Shown here one piece after another: positions 9,154 through 18,666 of a stretch of 64,000 nucleotides of DNA. A program made the translations under genes and the position numbers. Source of the stretch: Sphingobacterium sp. (lineage in GTDB: Bacteria; Bacteroidota; Bacteroidia; Sphingobacteriales; Sphingobacteriaceae); the NCBI GenBank assembly GCA_031286695.1, contig JAITTY010000005.1:248001-312000 (forward strand). Reading direction: 5' to 3'. Position 1 is the first letter of the stretch; every line of letters begins with the position of its first letter. The notes under the pieces were generated by a model. It saw only the letters and a program-made list of their open reading frames with translations. It was not told the origin of the DNA and did no database searches.

Positions 9154-11382
9154 CTATTTTTTCGAATAGCCTTCCATGATGTTCTTTGTTTTCAGACTTT
9201 GGTATTTTACCGTTTCTGGAGCATCTGATTTTATTATTTGTTCACAGGCATCGTATATGGCGCGACGCTGATACGAAAGTGGGAACCAGCTCAGAGCTTC
9301 CAGCGCTGTTACACGTATATCCGCCGAGTTACTTTTATCCAGAACGGTCTCAATCAGCACCGGCACCATGCGGTGATAACGGTACAGACGCATGGTACGG
9401 ATATCATTGAGACGTTCCTTTTCCTTTTCTTCCTTGTCCAAGATCTTTTTGGTCAGGCTCTGGGTTGCTTTCTCGCCAGAAAGAACAATTTGATCTAGTT
9501 TGTCCGCCAAAAGCTTCGCATTGCTCAAGCCGGGATTTTGTCGAATCTGCCGATCGATTTCCTGCTTGACCAGCGCTGGCTCCATAAAACTAAGCGACGT
9601 CCGCAAGCGGTAGCCCACCCGTTCGGAGTGTGGATCGCTCAGATACAGCTGGATCATATCTTTGACAAAATCATTTCCCCCAAACTCCGCCAGATCATAC
9701 ACTGCCAAACGACGGATTAATTCATACGAATCGGATTTAGCCGCATGCAATACCGCAAAGTAATCTGAATTTTCCAGTTGTCGCAACTGTATAAAGGCCT
9801 GTGTACGTACGGTTTCAAACGCCGATTGAAAGTAATACTGTTTTAACAAGGGGCTGACCTCTTTTTCAGGTAATATACGCGATAGATAAACCAAAGCCAG
9901 CGCCTGCAGGTCGGCATCGTTTTCCTTCAGCAGCACTCGCCAGTAGCCCGCATTTTGATCATGCGAACCGATTGCCGTATTGATTTTCAGTCGCTCGTCG
10001 GCCTTACCTGCAAAATGATACGTTGGGTCACCCAAAATATGCGTTTCCAGATACGCCATATGTTTCATCCAATTTCCTACACGAACACCATGCTGCAGCA
10101 AACCCATAAGCTCACCCGGCCACAAATCCTGTAGCACCCCTACCGAATTGGCCACTGCCGCAATATTGTCATTGTCTGAAAAAGGATAATAGCCCGCCAG
10201 ATAATTGGGCAGGTGAAAAGAGCCCGTTAGGCAGGAATTGAGGTAAACCAATGGGGCTTTGATATGTGCATCTTTGATATCGTGGATCTGCATATCCATA
10301 TCGTCATTGAACAGGGAATCGGCCGCTATACTTTTGGGATCAAAAGCATCAAGCATCCACTTCTCGTTTACGCCAAGGGATTCCATAAACGATTTTTTAA
10401 CCGCTTCCACATCCCTTCCATCCTCTTTTGCAGAACGTAACTTGGAGCGGAGGTAACGTGCCACATTCTCCATGGAAGGCTGCGGATTAGAGGCCAATGG
10501 ATAACCATTGAGCAGCTGCAGCGTGGCCGTACCATGTCCGGTCATATACGCAAAATCCACCCCCTCCCGCTTTAGTTCATTCAAAATATTGAACTTAATA
10601 AAGTTGTCGGAGCGAAAATTGATAAACTTGACCGAATTTCCCGGAAGAAATAAAGCCGGCATCTGCGATCTGAGGGCCAAGGCATCACCGATTGTTGCGT
10701 TGACCGAATTGGAGTTATAGCCATGCCCAGTCGAAGCGATCATATCATTTAACGGATTGGCCTGTGCTTTCTGCCGAACGACCTTTCTCAAATACGCCTT
10801 AATTTTTGCGATGGGATCTTCGCCATTTTCCACGGGCGGCTTGATCCGCGCCGAATAGATATCCATCTGTATATACTGCGGCGAACCAGCACTTAGGCTA
10901 TAGTAAAAATAATTGGACCTCGACTTGGCCGTATCCTGTTTGATAAAGTCAAATTGCAGGTCAAAATCATCATAGTACCGGTCGGATGGCACCGAGGACT
11001 TATCCCAGCGGATATTTTGCGACATCTTAAAGGCAGAAGTCAAAAACTGCGCGTCACGCAACATGGGAATCGGAATATCACCGATCAGCACCGTACCCTC
11101 CAGGGGTTGCTTTTTTGTATATAGCCCCTTCAATAGCGTTCGGATCTCGTCCGGTTTGGCCCATTGGCTCGAAATAATATAAGTCCCCAATCCATCTTTT
11201 TCCACTGCGGCACGATAAGCATCGATCTCAGGTTTTGCCTGATCGTAGGTATGCTGATCCACAATGATCGCAAAGGTGGTGGGGCTTTTTACAGTAGGCT
11301 CCTGTATGGCTTGCGCATGGAGCTGCTTCACAGCGAACAAACTCAACGCGAGAGATAAACTGGTAAACGTAGTATGCTTCAT
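9154..11382 (-). CDS. Secreted clan CD (gingipain/caspase-like) cysteine peptidase with helical-repeat tail
   Basis: 742 residues from the ATG at 11382, which gives a proper signal peptide ending near LHAQA. In-frame ATGs at 11406 and 11418 precede it. The N-terminal half has the C25/caspase-type alpha/beta layout: VLIGDIPIPM, SDRYYDDF, the catalytic His in YMTGHGT (His about 283) and the catalytic Cys in VYLNSCLTGSF (Cys about 384). From about residue 480 the protein is a helical repeat region resembling HEAT repeats (ALALVYLSRILPEKEVSPLL, RRLAVYDLAEFGG, ADIRVTALEALSWFP). No C-terminal type IX secretion signal was recognised. It is divergent from the TonB/DUF4876/DUF6850 operon across a 238-nt AT-rich spacer. 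The substrate is unknown; activity is inferred from the His/Cys pair. Confidence 0.75.
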   Translation of the reverse strand: MKHTTFTSLSLALSLFAVKQLHAQAIQEPTVKSPTTFAIIVDQHTYDQAKPEIDAYRAAVEKDGLGTYIISSQWAKPDEIRTLLKGLYTKKQPLEGTVLIGDIPIPMLRDAQFLTSAFKMSQNIRWDKSSVPSDRYYDDFDLQFDFIKQDTAKSRSNYFYYSLSAGSPQYIQMDIYSARIKPPVENGEDPIAKIKAYLRKVVRQKAQANPLNDMIASTGHGYNSNSVNATIGDALALRSQMPALFLPGNSVKFINFRSDNFIKFNILNELKREGVDFAYMTGHGTATLQLLNGYPLASNPQPSMENVARYLRSKLRSAKEDGRDVEAVKKSFMESLGVNEKWMLDAFDPKSIAADSLFNDDMDMQIHDIKDAHIKAPLVYLNSCLTGSFHLPNYLAGYYPFSDNDNIAAVANSVGVLQDLWPGELMGLLQHGVRVGNWMKHMAYLETHILGDPTYHFAGKADERLKINTAIGSHDQNAGYWRVLLKENDADLQALALVYLSRILPEKEVSPLLKQYYFQSAFETVRTQAFIQLRQLENSDYFAVLHAAKSDSYELIRRLAVYDLAEFGGNDFVKDMIQLYLSDPHSERVGYRLRTSLSFMEPALVKQEIDRQIRQNPGLSNAKLLADKLDQIVLSGEKATQSLTKKILDKEEKEKERLNDIRTMRLYRYHRMVPVLIETVLDKSNSADIRVTALEALSWFPLSYQRRAIYDACEQIIKSDAPETVKYQSLKTKNIMEGYSKK

Positions 11383-11554
11383 ATTAAGATGTATTAAAAT
11401 ACGCATAAAGATGCACACAAATGTACAGTAACTTTATTTAAAACGATTAAAAATAATATATTTTATACTGAAATATTTTATTTAACAGCGTATTAATTGG
11501 ATTTAACTGAAATAATATTTTAAAATTCACTTATTTATAATAAATCTAAATACA

Positions 11555-11562
11555 TATATTTG
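11555..11562 (+). promoter_or_regulatory. -7 promoter element of the TonB/DUF4876 operon
   Basis: TATATTTG fits TAnnTTTG. It is 58 nt before the first ATG (11621) in a very AT-rich divergent spacer. No clean -33 TTTG was seen. Confidence 0.45.
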
Positions 11563-11620
11563 CAACATGCGTGTATCAACAAGCAAAAACAATTAGTCAT
11601 TAATCGCTAAACGAATATCT

Positions 11621-12241
11621 ATGAAACATCTTATCATCACCCTTGCACTATCGTGGGGTACCTTGGCCGTATTTGGACAAAAACAAGAACGCAGTCCCCT
11701 AGCAAAGGATCTACAGATAAAAATTGCCTTACAGGCAGCACCGGCAGACCAACGCGAAGGTGCCAAAGTATTGGGTTATAACGAAAAAGGCGAGTTTGTC
11801 ACACTACAGGAAGGTACGGCCTCCAATAACCTGATCTGCCTTGCTCCAGACTACAAATCTTCCGTCTTATATGCCTATGCCTATCCAAAAAGCTTAGATC
11901 CTTTTATGGCCCGCGGGCGAGAACTGATTGCCGAAGGCAAACGTAAACAACGCGATGAAATCCGTGAAGCGGAACACAAGGCTGGTAAATTAACGATCCC
12001 GCAGACACCTACCATACTGTACGGCTATTGGGGACCATTGGCCAAGCTCAACAACACGACGGGAGAAATCGAAGGAGCACAGCGACGTTATGTGATCTAT
12101 GTTCCTTATGCAAAAGCTGCCGATATCGGCTTGTCGAACAAACCGGGTTTACCTGGAATTCCCTGGTTAATGGACGAAGGATCCTATAAAGCTCATATCA
12201 TGATTAACCCCGAAAATATGGGCCATAGCCATGGGAAATAA
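11621..12241 (+). CDS. Secreted protein of unknown function, first gene of the TonB operon
   Basis: 206 residues with a signal peptide (MKHLIITLALSWGTLAVFGQ). I do not recognise the family. Visible elements are a charged helical centre (RGRELIAEGKRKQRDEIREA), YGYWGPLAKLN, then GLPGIPWLMDEGSYKAHIMI, and a C-terminus ending GHSHGK that could bind metal. Its stop overlaps the start of the TonB receptor gene by 11 nt, so the two are translationally coupled. It probably works at the cell surface or periplasm with the receptor. Confidence 0.75.
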   Translation: MKHLIITLALSWGTLAVFGQKQERSPLAKDLQIKIALQAAPADQREGAKVLGYNEKGEFVTLQEGTASNNLICLAPDYKSSVLYAYAYPKSLDPFMARGRELIAEGKRKQRDEIREAEHKAGKLTIPQTPTILYGYWGPLAKLNNTTGEIEGAQRRYVIYVPYAKAADIGLSNKPGLPGIPWLMDEGSYKAHIMINPENMGHSHGK

Positions 12242-15053
12242 CGAATCAGCGTTGATACGTCAAAGATCGCTCCTATTCTTTGCCCTATTAACCTTATCAA
12301 CAACGACTTTCGCCGCTACCGCCAACAGTGCAAAACCGCTTACTGAGCGCTCTTTCCAGGACGGCGACATCCGGGGACTTATTACCGAGAAAAGCACGGG
12401 TAAAGCACTCAAAGGAGCTACGTTACAAATCCGGGAATTGGGTTTGTATGCCAAAACGGATGAAAATGGTCACTTTACCTTCGACCGCACTCCAAGCGGA
12501 CAATACACTCTTGTTGTCAGCTACCTGGGGATGCTCACGGTGGAGCAAACCGTCACTGCTAGCAAGCAGCCTATTGCCATAGCAATGGCCGAAAACTCCA
12601 TTGCCCTGGCAGACGTTGTCGTTGTTGGTCAGGAAAACCGCAAAGAAGGTGCCACCTCAACCATTATCAACCGCAAGGCCATTGAACACATGCAGGCGAC
12701 CAACCTGGGGGAAGTGCTGCAATTGCTGCCTGGTGGAATGACAACGAATCCGAGTTTCACCAATGTCAACAAGACCGGTATACGCAATGTTGCCAACAGC
12801 AATCAACTCAACCGTTCTTCGGATTATATGAGCTCCCTGGGGACTTCGCTCATCATCAACGGGGCACCGACATCCAACAATGCCAATTTGCAGTCTCTGG
12901 GTTCTGCTGCAATATTAACCGGTACTTCCGGATCCAGCGGTTCACTCGGCAGTTTTTCCACTTCTCAGGGTTTGGGTGCCGATATGCGGCAATACACCGC
13001 CGATAATGTCGAATCTGTAGAAGTCATCCGCGGCATCGCGGGGGTCGAATATGGCGACATGACCTCGGGTGCCATTATCGTGCAGACAAAAGCCGGGAAG
13101 GAAGACCTGCAGATCAAAGGCCGGATAAATCCAAAACTGATGCAATTCTGGGCTGGTCAGGGTTTTGATCTTGGAAAAAACAAGGGAACTTTATTTGTCG
13201 ACCTTGACTACACCCGGGCGAATGACAAGCAGACATCGGCCTATGCCGCCTATAACCGCGTAACCGGTTCTGCGCAGTACAGCAAAACCTTTGGTCAGGA
13301 AAAACCATTGTATACCAATACCTATTTCTCCTTTGGCAGCAACCTGGATAACGTCAAAATTGATCCCGATGCCAATGCTGTTCCGCAGCTCAACAAGTCG
13401 CAGGAATACAGTTACCGCTTTTCGACCAATGGAAAATGGAAGGTCAATAAGGCCCTGGCCCGACAGTTAAACTATACCGTGTCATTGAATTATTCGCTTC
13501 AGAAATCATACATGGAAAATGCTGGAACTGCTGGTATTTCAGCTGTGGGAAGCTCGTATACCGATGGTACATTTGAGGCCCCCTATCTACCTGCCAGCTA
13601 TATCAATAAAGCTTGGGTAGAGGGAAAACCGATCAATTTATTTGCCAAGATATCGGATGAGTTTTATGCCAAAACAGGTCGTTTTACACACCGCATCCTT
13701 GTCGGTACAGATTACAGAATGGATGCCAACAGTGGAAACGGAAAGACCTTTGACCCCAACTTCCCCTACCGTACCAATAACCTAAACGGTTACCGCGCGC
13801 GGGCCTACAAAGATATACCAGCACTGAATCAGCTCGGCGCCTACGCCGAGAACCGTATGACGGCCCGATTTGGAAAGCGCGAACTGGCTATACAGGCCGG
13901 TGTGCGAATGGATCAGCTACAGCCTTTCAGCAGCGACGGAAAAACCGCTGTGTCGCCACGAATCAATGTGAGCTACGACCTCCTACCTGCCTTTACCCTA
14001 CGCGGAGGCTATGGCATCGCCACCAAGGCTCCTACTTTGAACATGCTGTATCCCGAAAATGCCTATTTCGATGTTTTCAGTTTAAACTATTACAAGCAGG
14101 ATCCCAACGAGGCACTAGCACTCCTGACCACACGCGTCTATGAAACAGGCAACGATCAGCTCAAGCTGGCCAAATCCTATAAAAAAGAATTGGGTATCGA
14201 CTGGAAAGTCGGCAAAGGTCAGCGTTTGAGCATTACCGCTTATCACGATAAGATCGACAATGCCTACGACTATATGACCACCTTAAACAGCTTGCAGTAT
14301 GCGCTTATTCCGACATATACCGTGCAGCAAGAAGTAGCGGGCGGAAAACCGATTTTGAGTGATGTTGTGACCAATACGCCTTACGTATTTACCTATGCCA
14401 CACCTACCAACGGCAGGCAGATCATCAACAAGGGGGCGGAATTTGATTTTGATATGGGCCGCTTCGACGCTATCCGCACTTCTTTTCAGCTCACCGGAGC
14501 CTATCAGTCGACCAAATCAACCACCACCATACCTTATATCCTTGCACAGGAGGTGCCCAACAAAACGATGACACGCGTCGGTGTATTTGCGCCACGCGGG
14601 ACCGACAGCGAGCGACTCATGACCACTTTAAGGGCCATACACCATATTCCCGAACTACGGTTTATCCTGACCCTGACGGCACAAACTATTTGGATCGATA
14701 AGGAGCGTAATGTCGACTACTCCAGCCTGCCGATCGGCTATATCCCTGTAGGATCTGACAAACCTATGGACATCGTCTATTTTTCTGAAGCGGAGCGCCA
14801 GCAGATCACCTCAGCCGACCGCGATATTTACCTCAGTCTCAGCGATGCAACCTTCCGAACCGAAAGCTGGAAACCACTTTGGCTGTTCAACATGAAATTG
14901 ACCAAGGAGTTTGCCAAAAATATGGGTTTCTCCTTCTATGCCAACAATTTCATCAACAATAGACCCATGGTAAGGAGCACACGCAATCCTGAACAGTTCA
15001 CAAAACGAAATATTGATATCTTTTTTGGAACCGAACTGTCTATTAAATTCTAA
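12231..15053 (+). CDS. TonB-dependent outer-membrane receptor with carboxypeptidase-like N-domain
   Basis: 940 residues. A signal peptide (LLFFALLTLSTTTFAATA) is followed by a carboxypeptidase D regulatory-like domain (about 45-125: GLITEKSTGKALKGATLQIRE, YTLVVSYLGM). The plug comes next (VVVVGQENRKEGA, NLGEVLQLLPGG, VESVEVIRGIAGVEYGDMTSGAIIV), then the 22-strand barrel ending in IFFGTELSIKF. It lacks the SusC signature and has no SusD neighbour, so it is a siderophore-, metal- or peptide-type transporter rather than a glycan one. The substrate is unknown. The start overlaps the upstream gene by 11 nt. Confidence 0.92.
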   Translation: MGNNESALIRQRSLLFFALLTLSTTTFAATANSAKPLTERSFQDGDIRGLITEKSTGKALKGATLQIRELGLYAKTDENGHFTFDRTPSGQYTLVVSYLGMLTVEQTVTASKQPIAIAMAENSIALADVVVVGQENRKEGATSTIINRKAIEHMQATNLGEVLQLLPGGMTTNPSFTNVNKTGIRNVANSNQLNRSSDYMSSLGTSLIINGAPTSNNANLQSLGSAAILTGTSGSSGSLGSFSTSQGLGADMRQYTADNVESVEVIRGIAGVEYGDMTSGAIIVQTKAGKEDLQIKGRINPKLMQFWAGQGFDLGKNKGTLFVDLDYTRANDKQTSAYAAYNRVTGSAQYSKTFGQEKPLYTNTYFSFGSNLDNVKIDPDANAVPQLNKSQEYSYRFSTNGKWKVNKALARQLNYTVSLNYSLQKSYMENAGTAGISAVGSSYTDGTFEAPYLPASYINKAWVEGKPINLFAKISDEFYAKTGRFTHRILVGTDYRMDANSGNGKTFDPNFPYRTNNLNGYRARAYKDIPALNQLGAYAENRMTARFGKRELAIQAGVRMDQLQPFSSDGKTAVSPRINVSYDLLPAFTLRGGYGIATKAPTLNMLYPENAYFDVFSLNYYKQDPNEALALLTTRVYETGNDQLKLAKSYKKELGIDWKVGKGQRLSITAYHDKIDNAYDYMTTLNSLQYALIPTYTVQQEVAGGKPILSDVVTNTPYVFTYATPTNGRQIINKGAEFDFDMGRFDAIRTSFQLTGAYQSTKSTTTIPYILAQEVPNKTMTRVGVFAPRGTDSERLMTTLRAIHHIPELRFILTLTAQTIWIDKERNVDYSSLPIGYIPVGSDKPMDIVYFSEAERQQITSADRDIYLSLSDATFRTESWKPLWLFNMKLTKEFAKNMGFSFYANNFINNRPMVRSTRNPEQFTKRNIDIFFGTELSIKF

Positions 15054-15057
15054 AAAA

Positions 15058-16269
15058 ATGAAGAAAATCAATTTTTATCTCTACCTGATCGCGTTGCTTT
15101 GCTTATTGAGCGGCTGCCGCAAAGATTTTGCGACGGTCAACACGCTTTCCTATACCCTAACGGTCCACTACCCCAGCAATTACATCACATCTCTTGCCAA
15201 AGATGCTACTGTTACGCTTAAGAACACGTTTACGGGTCAACTGTCCCAATTGACAACCAATGCAAATGGTGAGGTCGATCTACAGGACATTATACCCGGT
15301 GTCTACACCGTAACGGTAAGTCGCGAGGTGACCGAAGAAGAAAGCGTCAGCATCAGCGGGCGCCAGGGCAAAGCATTTTTGAATGCCTCCATCCCTTCCC
15401 TGCGTATTCAGGAATCCGGTAAGACCGACATTCAGCTGAGCGGCGGTGCTATCGGAGGATTTGTCATCAAAGAATTTTACTATACCGGCAGCCGAACGCC
15501 CAATAATTCGACTTATTTATACGATGGCTTTGTAGAAATCTACAACAACTCGACCGACACCTTATATGCCGGCGGAATCTCCTTTGGAGCAACAAAAGCG
15601 GGTTCGACGGTAGCCACCAAATTCATCGAAGATCAACAAAGCGTATACCTTGCATCCCTATGGACTATTCCGGGCACAGCTGGCGTGGATCATCCTGTGC
15701 CGCCGGGCAAATCTATTGTCATTGCAGTCGATGGAATTAACCATAAGACAGATCCAAAAGGCAATCCAAATGCCCCCACAGATTTAGGAGCAGGAATTGC
15801 CGATTTTGAGACCTATTTCAATCCGCCTGGAAATTCCAACGATACCGACTCTCCAGACGTGCCCAATGTAACGCTGATCTATAGCTCATCGTTGACCGTT
15901 TTTGACTGGCTGCCCGGTGTCAACGGCTCTGGACTCGTTATCCTTTCGCCAGACGACTATGCAAAATATGAAACCGTTACCGAACCTGGAGCTACAGTCT
16001 CAACACGTTATGTGAAAATTGCCGCAGAAAAAGTGATTGACGGCGTGGATTGCGTCGCCAATAGCACCATTACCCTAGACAAAAAGCGTTTACCGCTCAC
16101 TATTGATGCCGGAGTAGCCTTTGTCGGCGGTGGTGCCGGCACTGGAAAATCGGTTATCCGAAAAGTAAGGGAAGAAATCAATGGCATCAAAGTACTGATG
16201 GACACCAACAATTCCTCCAGCGACTTTGCGATAAACGATGCCCCTAGTCCCAAAAGTTATTCCAAATAA
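15058..16269 (+). CDS. DUF4876 lipoprotein
   Basis: 403 residues from ATG 15058, 4 nt after the receptor stop. An earlier in-frame start (15013) would sit inside the receptor gene and spoil the signal peptide. Lipobox LLCLLSGC. The N-terminal part is an Ig-like/carboxypeptidase-like domain (VTLKNTFTGQLSQLTTNANGE). The rest matches DUF4876: FVIKEFYYTGSRTPNNSTY, DGFVEIYNNSTDTLYAGG and a C-terminal DFAINDAPSPKSYSK. The family occurs next to TonB receptors in Bacteroidota. The function is unknown; surface exposure is inferred. Confidence 0.85.
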   Translation: MKKINFYLYLIALLCLLSGCRKDFATVNTLSYTLTVHYPSNYITSLAKDATVTLKNTFTGQLSQLTTNANGEVDLQDIIPGVYTVTVSREVTEEESVSISGRQGKAFLNASIPSLRIQESGKTDIQLSGGAIGGFVIKEFYYTGSRTPNNSTYLYDGFVEIYNNSTDTLYAGGISFGATKAGSTVATKFIEDQQSVYLASLWTIPGTAGVDHPVPPGKSIVIAVDGINHKTDPKGNPNAPTDLGAGIADFETYFNPPGNSNDTDSPDVPNVTLIYSSSLTVFDWLPGVNGSGLVILSPDDYAKYETVTEPGATVSTRYVKIAAEKVIDGVDCVANSTITLDKKRLPLTIDAGVAFVGGGAGTGKSVIRKVREEINGIKVLMDTNNSSSDFAINDAPSPKSYSK

Positions 16270-16280
16270 GCAGGCGCATC

Positions 16281-17828
16281 ATGAACATAAAATATATTTT
16301 TTCCCTGGCATTTACAGCCTCTTTCATGCAGCTGCAAGCACAGGAAAACGCGAATATCAGCTACTCAAAAGAAAAAGAAAGCCTGCTGAAAGTTAAAACC
16401 AGTGCTTTACTGGGAGAGCTTGACCTACCAGCTGTGGGAAACACCACCTTAGGCTACTTCTATGAAGATGGTGATTTTAGACATCCATTTACGGGCAAAT
16501 CAAAACAGGGCCTCAATTTTTCGACAGAGAAATTTCAGCGCTCCGGCGACTGGACGCTGTATGGCCGCTTTGACTTTACTACACTGAAAGAAAAGCAGCT
16601 GGCCTATGCATCCCTTGTTAATCCATTTACTGACAATCCCTATCAGTTAGTCGACTCACTAAAGGGCGACTGGAATAAGCAGTTCTACACGATGGACCTC
16701 AAAGTTGCGAGCCCCAGCTTTGCCGGCGGGAACATGCGTGCCGGCCTCGACCTCTCCTATCAGGTTGCTACGGGAGCGCGCCAAATGGACCCACGCTCTC
16801 AGGATACTGAAAATAAAATCCAGCTAGCACCAAATATTTCCTACAAAATCAGCGAGCGGCATCAGCTTGGGCTCGCAGCCATTTATAATTATCAGAAAAA
16901 TGATCTGAATCTGGTACGTGCCAACGGAAGTCAACAATACAACGTCTATAAACTTCTGGGCTTAGCCGAATACCTCGGGGCATCACCTTTCATTATGACG
17001 GCAGATATGGACCGCAGCTATCTTGCGCATGCGTATGGCAGCGAACTCAGCTTTCGTTATACCGCCGATCAGTTCAGCTGGTTGCTGTCCGGAAGCTACC
17101 TTCGTCATGAGGAAAAGGCTACCGACGGCAGCACCTATCCGATGAAGGCTGGCAAACATCAATACGATCAGTACACCGTGTTATCGGCCATTGATCTAAA
17201 ACGTGGCGATTACAATCATCACTTCGATTTAAACCTGCTGTATTGCGATATTTCAAATACCGAATACCAGCAATTGCAGCGGACGGACGACCGCAGTTAC
17301 GAAACTATTTTTGAAGGCAGCTTGAATACAGCACTACGTAGTCAGGCTTCTTTGGGGTACATATTAGCCAAAGAAAGCAGTACATACCGTTCCGACTGGT
17401 TTGCCAAGGCCACCGTAAGCTATTCAGGCTGGGACAATCGCTATTCCCTTCCACAGGGAAAAGAAATCGTCGACCGCATGGATATCGGTATCCGCTTTAA
17501 CAAAGCTCTATCGCGCTGGGTCTTTGATGTGGCATCAAACTACAATTTTGGCGTAAAAAACGAATGGAGCTACACGGACAAAAACTATTCGAGCAATTTT
17601 GTTGCAAACAACATTGCCCTGCCGATTTACCACTATTTAACACGCGACCGTGTGGTCAATGCGCTAAGCATACAATACCGACTTACCAACTTCGGAAAGA
17701 AAAGCAATCAGCTTTATCTGAAGGGATCGGGTAGCTTGGAAACAGCGCTGTCTACACCGAGTGGATATGTTAACAACGGAAAATCCCGTTACTCGGCTAG
17801 CTTATCCTTAGGCCTACTGACGTTCTAA
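16281..17828 (+). CDS. DUF6850-type outer-membrane beta-barrel protein
   Basis: 515 residues with a signal peptide (IFSLAFTASFMQLQAQ), then alternating aromatic/polar strands typical of an outer-membrane barrel (DWTLYGRFDFTTL, HQLGLAAIYNYQ, FSWLLSGSYLRH) ending in YSASLSLGLLTF with a terminal Phe. The position after TonB receptor and DUF4876 matches the DUF6850 partner (family recalled, not searched). It is the last gene of the operon, with a terminator at 17884. The role is unknown. Confidence 0.75.
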   Translation: MNIKYIFSLAFTASFMQLQAQENANISYSKEKESLLKVKTSALLGELDLPAVGNTTLGYFYEDGDFRHPFTGKSKQGLNFSTEKFQRSGDWTLYGRFDFTTLKEKQLAYASLVNPFTDNPYQLVDSLKGDWNKQFYTMDLKVASPSFAGGNMRAGLDLSYQVATGARQMDPRSQDTENKIQLAPNISYKISERHQLGLAAIYNYQKNDLNLVRANGSQQYNVYKLLGLAEYLGASPFIMTADMDRSYLAHAYGSELSFRYTADQFSWLLSGSYLRHEEKATDGSTYPMKAGKHQYDQYTVLSAIDLKRGDYNHHFDLNLLYCDISNTEYQQLQRTDDRSYETIFEGSLNTALRSQASLGYILAKESSTYRSDWFAKATVSYSGWDNRYSLPQGKEIVDRMDIGIRFNKALSRWVFDVASNYNFGVKNEWSYTDKNYSSNFVANNIALPIYHYLTRDRVVNALSIQYRLTNFGKKSNQLYLKGSGSLETALSTPSGYVNNGKSRYSASLSLGLLTF

Positions 17829-17883
17829 TGGAGATCTTCAGTAATGGAAATTTTCTGCAAGATTACCTGAAAAACCTTCTTAT

Positions 17884-17914
17884 TGCGGAGCCAAGTTTTG
17901 TGCTCCGCAGTTTT
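17884..17914 (+). terminator. Terminator of the TonB/DUF4876/DUF6850 operon
   Basis: Perfect 8-bp stem TGCGGAGC/GCTCCGCA with a 10-nt loop, followed by GTTTT. It lies 55 nt after the operon's last stop. Confidence 0.7.
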
Positions 17915-18059
17915 AACGCATTCAACTAAACGAAGTGAAGACCTTAAATTACAAATTACCGCGAAAGAGGAAATTGTTGTAATCGAACGAACAAACGTTT
18001 TGAACAGATAAGTTTAAGCCGGCCCAATATTCAGGGCCGCGGAATTTGTTAAACCCACA

Positions 18060-18296
18060 CTAGGGACCTTCGGTTGCTGATAGAAAAGATGCCTTGAAAC
18101 CTCTTATGGCTAATAGATTAAGGACAACCCCTTCGTCACGTCGTAATGTCCGGATGGTAATGGTACATAGTTTATCCTGAAGATCTGCCGAAATGTATTT
18201 CAGATCGGCGATATGCCGGCTAAGGTAATTGATCAGTTCAGTGCGTTTGGTTAGCACCTGAGCCGAAACAGAAAAGGTCAATAAGTAATATTTCAT
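18060..18296 (-). CDS. Small hypothetical protein
   Basis: 78 residues, ATG start. Not recognised. The pattern (MKYYLLTFSV at the start, two beta-like runs CTITIRTLRR and VVLNLLAIRGFKASFL, one helix between) would fit a small alpha/beta ferredoxin-like fold, but there is no metal-binding CxxC. It has no close partners. It could be spurious. Confidence 0.45.
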   Translation of the reverse strand: MKYYLLTFSVSAQVLTKRTELINYLSRHIADLKYISADLQDKLCTITIRTLRRDEGVVLNLLAIRGFKASFLSATEGP

Positions 18297-18666
18297 ATTC
18301 CGTATAAGTTTTTAATAATTGCGCATTCCGATTAAAGCCCGATTTTTCATATCATCGGCCCTATTGTCCGCTAAACTGTCGTAAATATAAAAACTTCTGA
18401 CCATTACATAGTAATAGTCAGAAGTTAAAAAGTGTTATTATCGCCATTAATGTATTGATCACAAGCAGGCAGAATGCGCCCACTATCGAACATACCATCG
18501 CGATAAAAGTGGAAACCAAAAGGTTAACGATAGATTAAATGGTATCGCCCAGCAGAAACGATCCAGCGCATGGGATCAACAAAAACGTTGCATATCATGC
18601 TAAAGGCAACAGACATCAATAAGGTAGTCATAAATCTACCTTATTGCTATCTTATCGCAATTATCT
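18297..18666. other. Non-coding stretch with two hairpins
   Basis: No credible gene. It contains a 35-nt near-perfect hairpin (18392-18426) and a second perfect 10-bp hairpin (18618-18645, AATAAGGTAG/CTACCTTATT, 8-nt loop). The second has no T-run on either strand. Confidence 0.6.
18387..18426 (-). terminator. Probable terminator of the ECF/SusCD/thioredoxin operon
   Basis: 10-bp stem AACTTCTGAC/GTCAGAAGTT plus, after one mismatch, an inner 5-bp stem ATTAC/GTAAT with an ATA loop. On the reverse strand it is followed by TTTTT. It lies about 240 nt beyond the stop of the leftward thioredoxin gene. Confidence 0.55.

Noticed and set aside
18618..18645. Perfect 10-bp hairpin as a terminator
   Set aside because: No T-run on either strand; kept only as a structural note.
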